Shown piece after piece: positions 24,187 through 33,214 of a stretch of 40,147 nt of DNA. Below the pieces are notes generated by a model, which saw only the letters and a program-made list of their open reading frames with translations, had not been told where the DNA came from and did not search any database. A program made the position numbers and the translations under genes. How positions within the stretch are numbered: position 1 is the stretch's first letter; each line of letters begins with the position of its first letter. The DNA is from Candidatus Brocadiaceae bacterium. GTDB taxonomy: Bacteria; Planctomycetota; Brocadiia; SM23-32. Where the stretch lies: NCBI GenBank assembly GCA_003551305.1, contig PUMJ01000104.1:1-40147 (forward strand), in the 5' to 3' direction.

Positions 24187-25383
24187 ATGGAATTCCCGGA
24201 CATCGAAAGCCTGTTTGACCGTTACGTCATCGGCAATTACAGCCGCCACCCTATCGCGTTCGTCCGCGGCGAAGGCTCGCTCATCTGGGACAGCGACGGC
24301 AACCGCTACATCGACCTCATGCCCGGATGGGGCACCACCGTGCTGGGGCACTGCCACCCCCGCGTGGTTACCGCGGTGCAGCGGCAGGCCGGCATGCTGC
24401 TGCACGTGGACAACACCTTCTACATCCCCCCCCAGGGCGAACTGGCCCGCGAGCTGAGTGAAAAAAGCTTCGGCGGCAAGTGCTTCTTCTGCAACAGCGG
24501 CACTGAGGCCGTCGAGGCTGCCATCAAGCTGGCCCGCCTCAGCAAGCAAGACGAAGGCCGCTTCAAGATCATCACCATGCGCGACTCCTTCCACGGTCGC
24601 ACCATGGGCGCCATCACCGCCACCGGTCAGGAAAAGTATCACAGGGGCTATCTGCCGCTGCTACCCGGTTTTGCTCACACGCCGATGAATGACCTGGAAG
24701 CTGTGGAGGAAGTCGTGGACGACGAGACCTGCGCCGTCATGCTTGAGCCGATTCAGGGCGAGGGTGGCGTGCGGGTGGCCGACCAGGAGTTCATGACGGG
24801 CCTTCGCGAACTGTGCGACCGTAACGATATGCTCCTCATACTGGACGAGGTGCAGTGCGGCGTCGGCCGCACGGGCGAGTGGTTCGGCTACCAGCACTAC
24901 GGCATCGAGCCGGACATCATGACTCTTGCGAAAGCCCTGGGCAGCGGCGTGCCCGTAGGCGCCATGATAGCCCGGGCGGAGGTGGCCGAGAACCTGGTCC
25001 CCGGCACGCACGCTTCCACCTTCGGGGGCAACCCGCTGGCCTGCGCCGCCGCCCTGGCCACGCTGCGCACCATCGAGCAGGAGGGCCTGCTGGAGACCTG
25101 CCGGGAGACCTCCGAGTACCTGTTCGGACGCTTGGAGGACTTCCGGGAGCAGTTCTCGTTCATCCGTGAGGTGCGCGGGCGCGGACTGATGTGCGGCATG
25201 GAGCTGGACCGGCCCGGCCTGCCCATCTTCCAGCACTGCCTGCACAGGCGGGTCCGCATCAACTGCACCCACGATACTGTTCTGCGCCTGCTGCCGGCTG
25301 TCAACGTGCCGCGCGAACTGCTGGACCACGGGCTGCGGGTGCTGCTGGAGGCCCTGGAGAAGGCGGAACACGGTGAGATCTGA
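24187..25383 (+). CDS. argD: Acetylornithine aminotransferase
   Basis: This 398-residue class III PLP aminotransferase converts N-acetylglutamate semialdehyde to N-acetylornithine in arginine synthesis. Visible motifs are FFCNSGTEAVEAAIKLAR, DSFHGRTMGAITATGQ, LEPIQGEGGV, ILDEVQCGVGRTG, and TLAKALGSGVPVGA with the PLP lysine (about K249), then HASTFGGNPLACAAA. Length and motif spacing match ArgD, and the next gene is argF, which supports this over other class III enzymes such as 4-aminobutyrate aminotransferase. Such enzymes can also act on succinyldiaminopimelate for lysine synthesis. The ATG overlaps the typical CGCCATGG context and lies 12 bases after ftsY. Confidence 0.93.
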   Translation: MEFPDIESLFDRYVIGNYSRHPIAFVRGEGSLIWDSDGNRYIDLMPGWGTTVLGHCHPRVVTAVQRQAGMLLHVDNTFYIPPQGELARELSEKSFGGKCFFCNSGTEAVEAAIKLARLSKQDEGRFKIITMRDSFHGRTMGAITATGQEKYHRGYLPLLPGFAHTPMNDLEAVEEVVDDETCAVMLEPIQGEGGVRVADQEFMTGLRELCDRNDMLLILDEVQCGVGRTGEWFGYQHYGIEPDIMTLAKALGSGVPVGAMIARAEVAENLVPGTHASTFGGNPLACAAALATLRTIEQEGLLETCRETSEYLFGRLEDFREQFSFIREVRGRGLMCGMELDRPGLPIFQHCLHRRVRINCTHDTVLRLLPAVNVPRELLDHGLRVLLEALEKAEHGEI

Positions 25384-25401
25384 CACAATGCGAGGAAAAC
25401 C

Positions 25402-26304
25402 ATGCACCTGGTGACGCTTTTCGACTGGGACGCCGACCTTATCGACGCAACGCTCTCGTTGGCCCACCGGCTGAAGGCACAGGCTCGGGAGGGCCGTTTG
25501 GAGCCGACGCTCCGGCGCAAAACCCTCGCGCTGTTGTTCGAGAAATCCTCGATGCGCACACGCGTTTCCTTCGAAGTCGCCATGACTCAGCTTGGCGGCC
25601 ACGTGACCTACCTTTCCCGTGACGATGTCAACCTGGGGGTGCGCGAGCCGGTCAAGGACGGAGCGCGCGTTCTGGCCCGCTATGTTGATGGCATTGCCGC
25701 CCGCGTCTACCGCCACCAGGCCGTCGAGCAACTGGCCGCTCATTCAGCAATCCCCGTCATCAACGCCCTGAGCGACCGTGCTCACCCCTGCCAGGCCCTC
25801 GGGGACATGCTGACCATCCGCGAGCGTCTGGGAGAAACAGAAGGCATCAAGGTGGCGTTCATCGGCGACGCGAACAACGTGGCACGGTCCCTTGCCGTTG
25901 CCTGCGCCAGGCTGGGCGCCCGCTTTACCATCGCCTGCCCGGAAGCCTACGGATTCGACCAGGGCTTCCTCGACCGCATGGCGCAAGTGCGCGGCACGAT
26001 TGAGACCGTCCATTCCCCCCGCGAAGGCGCTGCCGAGGCCGACGTGATCTACACGGACGTGTGGACCAGCATGGGGCAGGAAGAGGAAGCGGAGAAGCGG
26101 CGCAGGGACTTCGCCGATTACCAGGTCAATGCTGCGCTGACGGAGTGCGCGTCGCCGCGCGCCATCGTTATGCACTGCCTGCCCGCCCATCGGGGCGAAG
26201 AGATCACGGACGAGGTGCTCGAGGGGCCCCGGAGCGCCGTTTTCGATCAGGCGGAGAACCGTCTGCACGTCCAGCGTGCCCTCTTGCAGATGCTGATGTC
26301 CTGA
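25402..26304 (+). CDS. argF: Ornithine carbamoyltransferase
   Basis: This 300-residue enzyme makes citrulline from ornithine and carbamoyl phosphate. EKSSMRTRVSFE (SxRTR, about 50-54) and AHPCQAL (128-133) bind carbamoyl phosphate; DVWTSMG and HCLPAHRGEEI (about 254-264) bind ornithine and complete the active site. These last two distinguish it from aspartate carbamoyltransferase. LGVREPVKDGARVLARYVDGI is the usual OTC stretch after the first domain motif. The length is normal. The ATG at 25402 follows GAGGAAAACC, 18 bases after argD, so the two are co-transcribed. No ARG box or leader is visible because the genes lie inside a longer operon. The 148 bases after the stop hold no gene. Confidence 0.95.
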   Translation: MHLVTLFDWDADLIDATLSLAHRLKAQAREGRLEPTLRRKTLALLFEKSSMRTRVSFEVAMTQLGGHVTYLSRDDVNLGVREPVKDGARVLARYVDGIAARVYRHQAVEQLAAHSAIPVINALSDRAHPCQALGDMLTIRERLGETEGIKVAFIGDANNVARSLAVACARLGARFTIACPEAYGFDQGFLDRMAQVRGTIETVHSPREGAAEADVIYTDVWTSMGQEEEAEKRRRDFADYQVNAALTECASPRAIVMHCLPAHRGEEITDEVLEGPRSAVFDQAENRLHVQRALLQMLMS

Positions 26305-26452
26305 ACGCACTTGTGCTGCCCACCTGCTTTGGCGCATCAACCGAGCGACCGCTGCTTGCCGCCCGGCGCCTGAGCCCCTGGCATATCAGTTGCACCCTTC
26401 TTCCGCAGTTCAATATGTGACAACGCGGGTGACCACCTGGGGAGGACTGATA

Positions 26453-27463
26453 ATGCAACTCGTGCAACGCCGTGGCCAGATCGTGGTTCTGGCTCCAATG
26501 CTCTTCCTTGTGGCGGCGGCCATCCTGATGCTCACCGTGGACGTGGGGCGGATTGTGAACGGCCGGGCCCGGCTGCAGAACGTGAGCGATGCCGCCTGCC
26601 TCGCGGCCACCCAGGTGCTTCTGCGGGAGCGCATCGCGGGCACCGACGAGGAGACCGCCCGATCTCTGGCCGTGGCCGAAGCCGAGAGGCTGCGCAACGC
26701 CAACTGGCCGGAGGCGGGCATTCAGGTCGAGTTCGGCACGGTTGACAGCAACGGGGGATTCACTGCCGTGGACGAGGAGACGCCCGCCTGGGCCACTCGC
26801 GTCCATGCCACGCGCAATGCAGATGCGCCCGGGGGCGAACTGGAGCTTTTCTTCGCTCCCCTGATGGGGATGAACGGCACGAGTCTGGCCACAACGGCCA
26901 ACGCCCAGATCGCCGCTGACATATCCGGGGTCGTCCGCGGCCTGCGGCCGTTTGCCATACCCCAGCACCGGATACCGGACATAGGCGAAGAGATGGTCTT
27001 CTACCCGGGTGACGAAGAGACCTACGATGAGGGGCTGGGTCATGACCAGATAGTCCCCGGCAACTGGGGTCTGTTGAACCTGAACAGCGGGTCTTTCGGC
27101 TCCGACGAAGTGAGGGAGTGGATTGAGCACGGGTACAACATGCCTTTCCTGATTGACCCGGAGGCGGGCTCCAAATGGGTGGACGGCGGGCCGGGTTTCC
27201 GCGCCACGATGAACAGGCCCCTCCAGGACCAGGTGGGCAACAGCTTCCTGATGGTCGTCTACGACGAGGTCATCGGCAGCGGCTCGAACGCGCAGTTCCG
27301 CTGCGTCGGTTTCGTCAGGGCTACCATCACGGGGGCCAGGCTTGTCGGCAACAACCCCTACGTGCGCTGCCGCATAGAGGACATAGAGGCCCTCCGGGAC
27401 GTGGTGGCCGGTGCCGGCGGTTTCGAAAGCCCGAATGTGGTCAAAGTCCAACTCATGTGGTAG
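26453..27463 (+). CDS. TadG-like protein (Flp pilus/secretion type), copy A
   Basis: This 336-residue protein has an N-terminal TadE/TadG-like segment: QRRGQIVVLAPMLFLVAAAILM is the single membrane helix, followed by TVDVGRIVNGRARLQNVSDAAC, the signature of the TadG family. The rest is extracytoplasmic with no recognised domain, ending in FRCVGFVRATITGARLVG. TadG-type proteins are thought to be minor pilins or envelope anchors of tight-adherence pili, though no tad motor genes are in this window. I start it at ATG 26453, with GGGGAGGA about nine bases upstream, rather than the track's 26390. The next gene is a close tandem paralogue. A role as an anchored surface protein unrelated to pili is equally possible. 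Confidence 0.75.
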   Translation: MQLVQRRGQIVVLAPMLFLVAAAILMLTVDVGRIVNGRARLQNVSDAACLAATQVLLRERIAGTDEETARSLAVAEAERLRNANWPEAGIQVEFGTVDSNGGFTAVDEETPAWATRVHATRNADAPGGELELFFAPLMGMNGTSLATTANAQIAADISGVVRGLRPFAIPQHRIPDIGEEMVFYPGDEETYDEGLGHDQIVPGNWGLLNLNSGSFGSDEVREWIEHGYNMPFLIDPEAGSKWVDGGPGFRATMNRPLQDQVGNSFLMVVYDEVIGSGSNAQFRCVGFVRATITGARLVGNNPYVRCRIEDIEALRDVVAGAGGFESPNVVKVQLMW

Positions 27464-27860
27464 CGCGGCGGTGGCGGAGGAGGAGCGGAGCCGGCGTGAC
27501 CGCGCTCATGCTTCGCAGGAGCGCGCGGGGCCCTGCCGTCAGGCATCCCGGGCGATCTCATATTGCGACACTTTTCCAAGACCACGTGAAATATCATCCG
27601 GAAGGACCGATCATGGAAGGCGATTTGCGCAGAGGTCAGATAATCGTGCTCGCGCCCGTGATGTTCCTTGTGGCGGCGGCCATCCTCATGCTCACAGTGG
27701 ACGTGGGACGGATTGTGAACGCCCGGGCCCGGCTGCAGAACGTGAGTGATGCCGCCTGCCTGGCCGCCGTCCAGGTGCTTCTGCGGGAGCGCATCGCGGG
27801 CACCGACGAGGAGACCGCTCGATCTCTGGCCGTGGCCGAAGCCGAGAGACTGCGCGACGC
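26501..27860 (+). repeat. Tandem gene duplication with nearly identical 5' parts
   Basis: Bases 26501-26700 of copy A align without gaps to 27661-27860 of copy B (offset 1160) at about 93% by eye. In 26611-26700 only three of 90 bases differ. Farther 3' the copies fall to clearly lower identity, including many amino acid changes. Confidence 0.85.
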
Positions 27861-28620
27861 CAACTGGCCGGAGGCCGGCATAGAAGTCGAGTTCGGGGAA
27901 CTCGACGGCAACGGCGGTTTCGCTGCCGTTGATGAGGAAACGCCCGCCTGGGCCGCCCGTGTCCACGCCGCTCGCAATGCGGACGCTCCCGGCGGCGAAC
28001 TGGAGCTCTTCTTCGCCGCCCTGGCCGGTCTGGATAGCTGCGAGGTCGTCACAGAGTCCAGGTCGCAGCTTGCTCGCGGTGTCCACGGCGTGTTGCGCGG
28101 CTTGCGGCCCTTCGCCATCCCCCGGGAGAGCATCCCTGACATCGGCCAGGAGATGGTTTTCTATCCCGCCGGCGACGGGGACTGCGACGGACTGGGCGAT
28201 GACCAGGTGGCGCCCGGCAACTGGGGCCTGCTGAGCCTGGACGGCTCGTCGCTCGGAACGAACACCCTGCGCGAATGGATCGAACACGGTTTCGACAAGC
28301 CCTTTGTCATTGACCCCGAGGCCGGGTATAAGTGGGTTAATGGAACGCCCGGCTTCCGCGCCGCGCTCAACAACCCCGTCAGGGACCAGATCGGCAACAG
28401 CTTCCTGATGGTCGTTTACGACGAGGTGACCGGAACCGGCTCCAACGCCCAGTTCCGCTGCATCGGTTTCGTCCGGGCCACTATCACCGGCGTCCGGCTG
28501 ACGGGCCAGAACCCGTACATCCGCGCTGAAATAGACGAACTGGAGTCTTTGCGCGACCTGGTAGCGGGGGACGGGGGTCACATCAGCCCCAACGCGCTGA
28601 AGATCCAGCTTGCCTGGTAA
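27613..28620 (+). CDS. TadG-like protein, copy B
   Basis: This 335-residue paralogue of the preceding gene has the same N-terminal membrane helix (IIVLAPVMFLVAAAILML) and TVDVGRIVNARARLQNVSDAAC signature. The first ~90 residues are almost the same as copy A, while the central and C-terminal parts differ, for example SLDGSSLGTNTLREWIEHGF against NLNSGSFGSDEVREWIEHGY. The track ORF runs from 27175 and overlaps copy A in another frame; I start at the ATG at 27613, with GGAAGGA upstream and the duplicated N-terminus directly after. The 149-base gap from copy A has no clear terminator, so the two are probably co-transcribed. Same functional uncertainty as copy A. Confidence 0.75.
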   Translation: MEGDLRRGQIIVLAPVMFLVAAAILMLTVDVGRIVNARARLQNVSDAACLAAVQVLLRERIAGTDEETARSLAVAEAERLRDANWPEAGIEVEFGELDGNGGFAAVDEETPAWAARVHAARNADAPGGELELFFAALAGLDSCEVVTESRSQLARGVHGVLRGLRPFAIPRESIPDIGQEMVFYPAGDGDCDGLGDDQVAPGNWGLLSLDGSSLGTNTLREWIEHGFDKPFVIDPEAGYKWVNGTPGFRAALNNPVRDQIGNSFLMVVYDEVTGTGSNAQFRCIGFVRATITGVRLTGQNPYIRAEIDELESLRDLVAGDGGHISPNALKIQLAW

Positions 28621-28779
28621 GGGGCGTTTGGGAGGATGGAGGTTTGAGGGGGAGCGCCCCGGAAATCAGGTTGCCCGGTTGCTGTCCGGGCCGGTCGCTC
28701 TATATGCGTTCTTGAAGTGCAGTGGCGCCCCGGCCCGCCTGCCGCGGGGCAGCGGACATGCCTGAGGACGGATTATCTC

Positions 28780-29718
28780 ATGGCCCGTGAAAACGGCCCG
28801 AAGCGAATCGCGCAGGTACGTCAAGCGCGCCGGATCACATGGATAGGGCTGGCGGGCAACCTCTCTCTGGCGGCCCTCAAGCTCATGGGGGGGCTTCTGG
28901 GCCGCAGCCACGCCGTTGTGGCCGATGCCGTCCACAGCGTGTCGGACAGCAGCACCGACGTGGCCATCCTCATCGGTATCGGCTACTGGTCGAAGCCACC
29001 CGACACGACACATCCCCACGGGCACGGCCGCATCGAGACCCTCTTCACCGTCGCCATCGGCGGGATGCTCGCGGCCGTGGCTGTCGGCCTCGCCTACAAT
29101 GCCTTCGCCGGCCTGACGGATCCCCCCGAAGCGCCGCCGGGATGGATTGCTCTCGGCGCCGCGCTGCTCTCCGTGTTCAGCAAGGAGGGCCTCTATCGCT
29201 GGACGGTCCGGGTCGGCCGGCGCATCCGGTCGTCTGTGGTGGTGGCCAACGCCTGGCACCACCGCTCTGACGCCCTCAGCTCAGTGCCCGTGGTGCTGGC
29301 GGTAGCCGGGGCGCTCCTCCGGCCGAACTGGGTCATGCTGGACCACCTCGGGGCCGTTGTGGTGTCGGTGTTCATCTTTCGAGCGGCGGCCATGATAGCA
29401 TGGCCAGCGCTGAAAGAACTCGTTGATACCGGTGCCTCGCCCGAGATGCTCGAACGCATTGCTGATATCGCCCTCAACGTGGACGGGGTGGAGCGTGTGC
29501 ACGCCATCCGCACCCGGCGGGTCGGCGGCCGGTTTCACGTGGACCTTCACGTCCTGGTGGACGGCGCTGTGTCCGTGCGGCGGGGCCACGACATTGCCGA
29601 AGAAGTCCAGCGGTGCCTGATCGAGGACGAAGGCAACCTAACTGACGTGGTGGTGCATGTTGAGCCGCTGGACGACGGCGTGGAGCCCGGCCCCACCGGC
29701 CGCCTGCAATCCCGGTGA
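28780..29718 (+). CDS. Cation diffusion facilitator (CDF) family metal exporter
   Basis: This 312-residue inner-membrane antiporter exports divalent metal (Zn, Fe, Mn or Co) using proton exchange. Six membrane segments are expected; ADAVHSVSDSSTDV (about 48-61, TM2) and NAWHHRSDALSS (TM5) hold the transport-site Asp/His residues, and HPHGHGRIETLFT is the usual loop. The C-terminal ~90 residues form the cytoplasmic dimerisation domain (VERVHAIRTRRVGGRFHVDLHVLVD). The track begins at a GTG at 28717; I prefer the ATG at 28780, since the preceding 21 codons are not membrane-protein-like, although the ribosome binding site (TGAGGA) is rather distant. Metal specificity cannot be told. mfd follows with 93 bases between. 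Confidence 0.9.
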   Translation: MARENGPKRIAQVRQARRITWIGLAGNLSLAALKLMGGLLGRSHAVVADAVHSVSDSSTDVAILIGIGYWSKPPDTTHPHGHGRIETLFTVAIGGMLAAVAVGLAYNAFAGLTDPPEAPPGWIALGAALLSVFSKEGLYRWTVRVGRRIRSSVVVANAWHHRSDALSSVPVVLAVAGALLRPNWVMLDHLGAVVVSVFIFRAAAMIAWPALKELVDTGASPEMLERIADIALNVDGVERVHAIRTRRVGGRFHVDLHVLVDGAVSVRRGHDIAEEVQRCLIEDEGNLTDVVVHVEPLDDGVEPGPTGRLQSR

Positions 29719-29760
29719 GGCGCCAGGCGGCTTATGTGTGCGCCGCCCGGCTTCGGCGGG

Positions 29761-29766
29761 TATAAT
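29761..29766 (+). promoter_or_regulatory. Perfect -10 hexamer TATAAT upstream of mfd
   Basis: TATAAT at 29761-29766 lies 46 bases before the mfd ATG, in otherwise GC-rich DNA. No good -35 hexamer is found at 16-18 bases and there is no TGn extension, so it is only a candidate. Confidence 0.35.
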
Positions 29767-29811
29767 GCAGTTGTCAGGGGTCGACGCTCGTTTTTCCCAT
29801 GGCATACCTCA

Positions 29812-32800
29812 ATGCCGGACCCGCTTGAGACAATCGGCACGCTGCCCGCCATCGGGCAGTTGCCGGACCTCCTCCGCGCCAACGGTGAGGTCAATGTCGT
29901 CGGCACGGCCGGCAGCGGCACCGCCCTAGTAGCCGCCCGGCTTGCGGGAAAGCTGTGTACTCCGACGCTCATCGCCTGTGCCTCTGCCGAAGAAGCGGAG
30001 GAGATCACCGAGGACATCTGCCTGTTCCATGAGGGTCTCGCCTGCTACTACCCGCCGCTTGAGGTCCTGCCCGGCGACGCCGAGGAGCCCGACGAAAGCA
30101 TCCAGCGCGCCAGGTTGAGCGTGTTGCGCCATCTTGCCCTCGGGGAGACGGACGGCAGCTGCGCCGGGGACGACTCGGTCTTTTTGGAGCCCGGGCCCGA
30201 GACCCGCGTGGTGGTCACGAACGTCACCGCGCTCATGCAACCGACCCGCGCGCCCGACGAACTCCGCCGTGGCTCCCGGCCCGTAAGTGTGGGCGCCGAG
30301 GAGACGCCCGCCGCACTGGTCGAGTGGCTGGTGGACCACGGCTACATCAGCATGCCGCAGGTCCGTGCGGCCGGCCAGTACTGCCTGCGCGGCGGCATCC
30401 TCGACGTCTACTCCCACGGGGCGCTGGAACCGGTGCGCATCGAGTTCTTCGGGGACGAGGTGGACTCGATCCGCACGTTCGATCCCGTCAGCCAGCGTTC
30501 CAGCGGCCGGGTGCAGCGCTGCCGGCTCACCATCGGGGAGCACGCCGGCGGTGAGGACCAGGGCTTCGGCCGGCTGTTTTCCTACTTCGGGCCCGATGCC
30601 ACCGTCATGCTCATCGAGCCGGAACGGCTCCGACGGCGAGCCGAAGAGGTGTACGAGCAGAGCGGCCGGAGCTTTCTGCTCGTCCCGCCGGACGATCTGC
30701 TGTGCGGCCTGATGCGCCGCCCTCGGGTGCTTTTCGACGGGGACGATCTGGAGAACGCTGTTGAAATTGATATTCGCCAGCGGGACAGCTTCGGGCCGGA
30801 CCTCGACTCGATGTTCGACGAGCTGGCCCGCATAGTGCACAGCCATGAGACGACGGTTATCTACTGTATCAGCCCTGCCGAGGCGGACCGGCTGCAGGTG
30901 CTGCTGCGCGACAGGGGATTCGACGCGCTGGATGACCTCCACTTCGAGACGGGCCGGCTCAACCACGGCGTCCTCTGCCCGGCGGCCGGCCTGGCGCTCA
31001 TCCCCCACCACCGGCTTTTTGGCCGCTACCGGCAGCGGCGCTTCATCCGACACGGGCGGGAAGGCCGCCCCGTGCAAAGCGCGGAGCAGCTTGAGCCAGG
31101 GGACCTGGTGGTGCACGTCAACTACGGCATCGGTCGCTTCCTCGGCACCAGCGTCATTGAACAGGCCGGGCGCCGGCGCGAACACCTGCAGCTTGAGTTC
31201 GCAGACGGCGTGCACGTGCACGTGCCGTGCGATCACATCGAACTGGTGCACCGCTATATCGGCGTCGGCGGCCGGCGGCCCGATCTGAGCCGCATACGCG
31301 GGGCCTCCTGGCGACGGGCCCGCAAGCGCGCCCGGGAGGCCGTCGAAGACCTGGCCGCCGAACTGCTCGATCTACAGGCCGTGCGCGAAACGCAGAAAGG
31401 CATCGCCGCCCCGGCCGACACCGAGTGGATGCGCCAGTTCGAGGCCGAGTTCCCGTACGAAGAGACCGAAGACCAGGCGGAAGCCATCCGCCAGGTCAAG
31501 CGCGACATGCAGTCCGACCGTCCCATGGACCGGCTGGTGTGCGGGGACGTGGGCTACGGCAAGACTGAGGTCGCCATGAGGGCCGCCTTTCTGGCCGTTC
31601 TGGGCGGCAGGCAGGCGGCCATGCTGGTGCCCACCACCGTGCTGGCGCAGCAGCACTTCCGCACCTTCTGCGAGCGCATGGCCGACTACCCGGTGCGCAT
31701 CGCCATGCTGAGCCGCTTCCGCACCGAGTCCCAGATCCGCGATACCCTGGCGGGGCTTGCCGACGGCAGCGTGGACATCGCCATCGGCACCCACCGCCTG
31801 CTGCAGGACGACGTTCACTTCAAAGACCTCGGGCTGCTCATCATCGACGAAGAACAGCGCTTCGGCGTCGAGCACAAGGAGCGGCTCAAACGGGCGCGCG
31901 CGACCGTGGACGTGCTGACCATGACGGCCACGCCCATCCCGCGCACCCTCCATATGGCACTGATGGGGCTACGGGAGATATCCGCCCTGCAGACGCCTCC
32001 CCGCGACCGGCAGGCGATCAAGACGAGGGTCGGCCCCCGCGACATGGGCAAGGTCCGGCACGCCATCCTGCGCGAACTAAACCGCGAGGGCCAGATCTTC
32101 ATCATCCATAATCGCGTGCGCACCATCAATGCCTTCGCCGACAAAGTGCGGGCCGCCGTGCCGGAAGCCACCGTCGCCGTGGCCCACGGCCAGATGCCGG
32201 AGCAGGAGTTGGCCGACACGATGGACCTGTTCATGCAGGGAGACATAGACGCCCTGGTCAGCACCACGATCATTGAGAACGGGCTGGACATCCCGAACGC
32301 CAACACCATCATCCTGGACCGGGCGGAGCTTCTGGGGCTGGCGGAGATGCACCAGTTGCGCGGGCGGGTCGGGCGCTACATCCACAAGGCGTACGCGTAC
32401 TTCTTCACCCCCCCGAACCGCCCTGTCACGCCCGAGGCCCGGCGGCGCCTGGACGCCATCCGGCGTTACAGCGACTTAGGGGCGGGCTTCGAGATCGCCC
32501 TGCGCGACCTGGAGATACGCGGCGCGGGCAACATCCTCGGGCCGGCCCAGTCCGGCCACATCGCGGCCATCGGCTACAACCTCTACTGCCGGCTGCTGGC
32601 GCGCGCTTCCGCCCGGCTCAAGGGCGAGGCCGTCGAAGAGCCCCCCGCCGTGACCATCAACGTCGGGTTGGACGCCTTCCTGCCGGATGGTTACATGCCG
32701 GCCCCGCGTCAGCGTATGGAGCTTTACCGACAGGTCAACCGCGCCACCAGCCTGGCGGACGTGCGAGAGGCCGAAGCCGCTCTGCGCGACCGTTACGGCG

Positions 32801-33096
32801 CCCCGCCCCCTGAGGCCCGCAACCTGCTGCTGGAGGCAGAGCTCCGCATACTGGCCGACCGCGCCGGCATTGACTCCATCCAGGCGCAGGACGGGCGCCT
32901 GCACCTGGGCATCCGGGACCGCAGCGCCCTGGAGGAGCATTTCCGGGGGCGTCCCACCGCACCACGCGTCGTAACCGGGGAGCTGGCCGTCATCGAGGAC
33001 GGCTTCCCGACGGACAAACCCCGCCTGGCTGCGCTGCACCTGAAGCGCCTGCTCGCCGGTGACCACGCCAGGCCCTTTGAGGAGCGCGTCAGTTGA
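29812..33096 (+). CDS. mfd: Transcription-repair coupling factor Mfd
   Basis: This 1094-residue DNA translocase removes stalled RNA polymerase at lesions and recruits UvrA. The order of domains is an N-terminal UvrB-like region (ALEPVRIEFFGDEVDSIRTF, about 200-225), the polymerase-interacting module (DLVVHVNYGIGRFLG, about 433-447), the RecG-like helicase motor with VCGDVGYGKTEV (about 577-588), IIDEEQRFGVEHK (about 676), TMTATPIPRTLH and LRGRVGR, then the C-terminal TRCF domain (GYMPAPRQRMELYRQV). Length is close to the usual 1100-1150. I start at the ATG at 29812, where PDPLETIGTLPAIGQL resembles family N-termini; the track start at 29734 lies upstream of the TATAAT. The ribosome binding site is weak. 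cysD follows, with its promoter overlapping the mfd stop. Confidence 0.96.
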   Translation: MPDPLETIGTLPAIGQLPDLLRANGEVNVVGTAGSGTALVAARLAGKLCTPTLIACASAEEAEEITEDICLFHEGLACYYPPLEVLPGDAEEPDESIQRARLSVLRHLALGETDGSCAGDDSVFLEPGPETRVVVTNVTALMQPTRAPDELRRGSRPVSVGAEETPAALVEWLVDHGYISMPQVRAAGQYCLRGGILDVYSHGALEPVRIEFFGDEVDSIRTFDPVSQRSSGRVQRCRLTIGEHAGGEDQGFGRLFSYFGPDATVMLIEPERLRRRAEEVYEQSGRSFLLVPPDDLLCGLMRRPRVLFDGDDLENAVEIDIRQRDSFGPDLDSMFDELARIVHSHETTVIYCISPAEADRLQVLLRDRGFDALDDLHFETGRLNHGVLCPAAGLALIPHHRLFGRYRQRRFIRHGREGRPVQSAEQLEPGDLVVHVNYGIGRFLGTSVIEQAGRRREHLQLEFADGVHVHVPCDHIELVHRYIGVGGRRPDLSRIRGASWRRARKRAREAVEDLAAELLDLQAVRETQKGIAAPADTEWMRQFEAEFPYEETEDQAEAIRQVKRDMQSDRPMDRLVCGDVGYGKTEVAMRAAFLAVLGGRQAAMLVPTTVLAQQHFRTFCERMADYPVRIAMLSRFRTESQIRDTLAGLADGSVDIAIGTHRLLQDDVHFKDLGLLIIDEEQRFGVEHKERLKRARATVDVLTMTATPIPRTLHMALMGLREISALQTPPRDRQAIKTRVGPRDMGKVRHAILRELNREGQIFIIHNRVRTINAFADKVRAAVPEATVAVAHGQMPEQELADTMDLFMQGDIDALVSTTIIENGLDIPNANTIILDRAELLGLAEMHQLRGRVGRYIHKAYAYFFTPPNRPVTPEARRRLDAIRRYSDLGAGFEIALRDLEIRGAGNILGPAQSGHIAAIGYNLYCRLLARASARLKGEAVEEPPAVTINVGLDAFLPDGYMPAPRQRMELYRQVNRATSLADVREAEAALRDRYGAPPPEARNLLLEAELRILADRAGIDSIQAQDGRLHLGIRDRSALEEHFRGRPTAPRVVTGELAVIEDGFPTDKPRLAALHLKRLLAGDHARPFEERVS

Positions 33097-33121
33097 ACTC
33101 CGCCAGTCCGCCTCGTATAGT
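33093..33121 (+). promoter_or_regulatory. Probable cysDN promoter, TTGAAC-17-TATAGT
   Basis: TTGAAC (33093-33098) overlaps the mfd stop codon; after 17 bases comes TATAGT (33116-33121). The expected start near 33128 gives an 87-base leader ahead of cysD. Confidence 0.5.
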
Positions 33122-33191
33122 AAGTGTCCTATCCGACGGGACCTTCACGGCTTCAGCGGGCAGGGCAATCCACCTTCTTCGGCACGGGGAG

Positions 33192-33205
33192 CGCGCAACA
33201 GCGCG
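33192..33205 (+). promoter_or_regulatory. Small hairpin between Shine-Dalgarno-like site and cysD start
   Basis: CGCGC-AACA-GCGCG forms a five-pair hairpin immediately after GGGGAG (33186-33191). The GGGGAG is 23 bases from the ATG at 33215, too far by itself; folding would bring it to about nine bases. This is inference from geometry. Confidence 0.3.
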
Positions 33206-33214
33206 GACGTCTAA

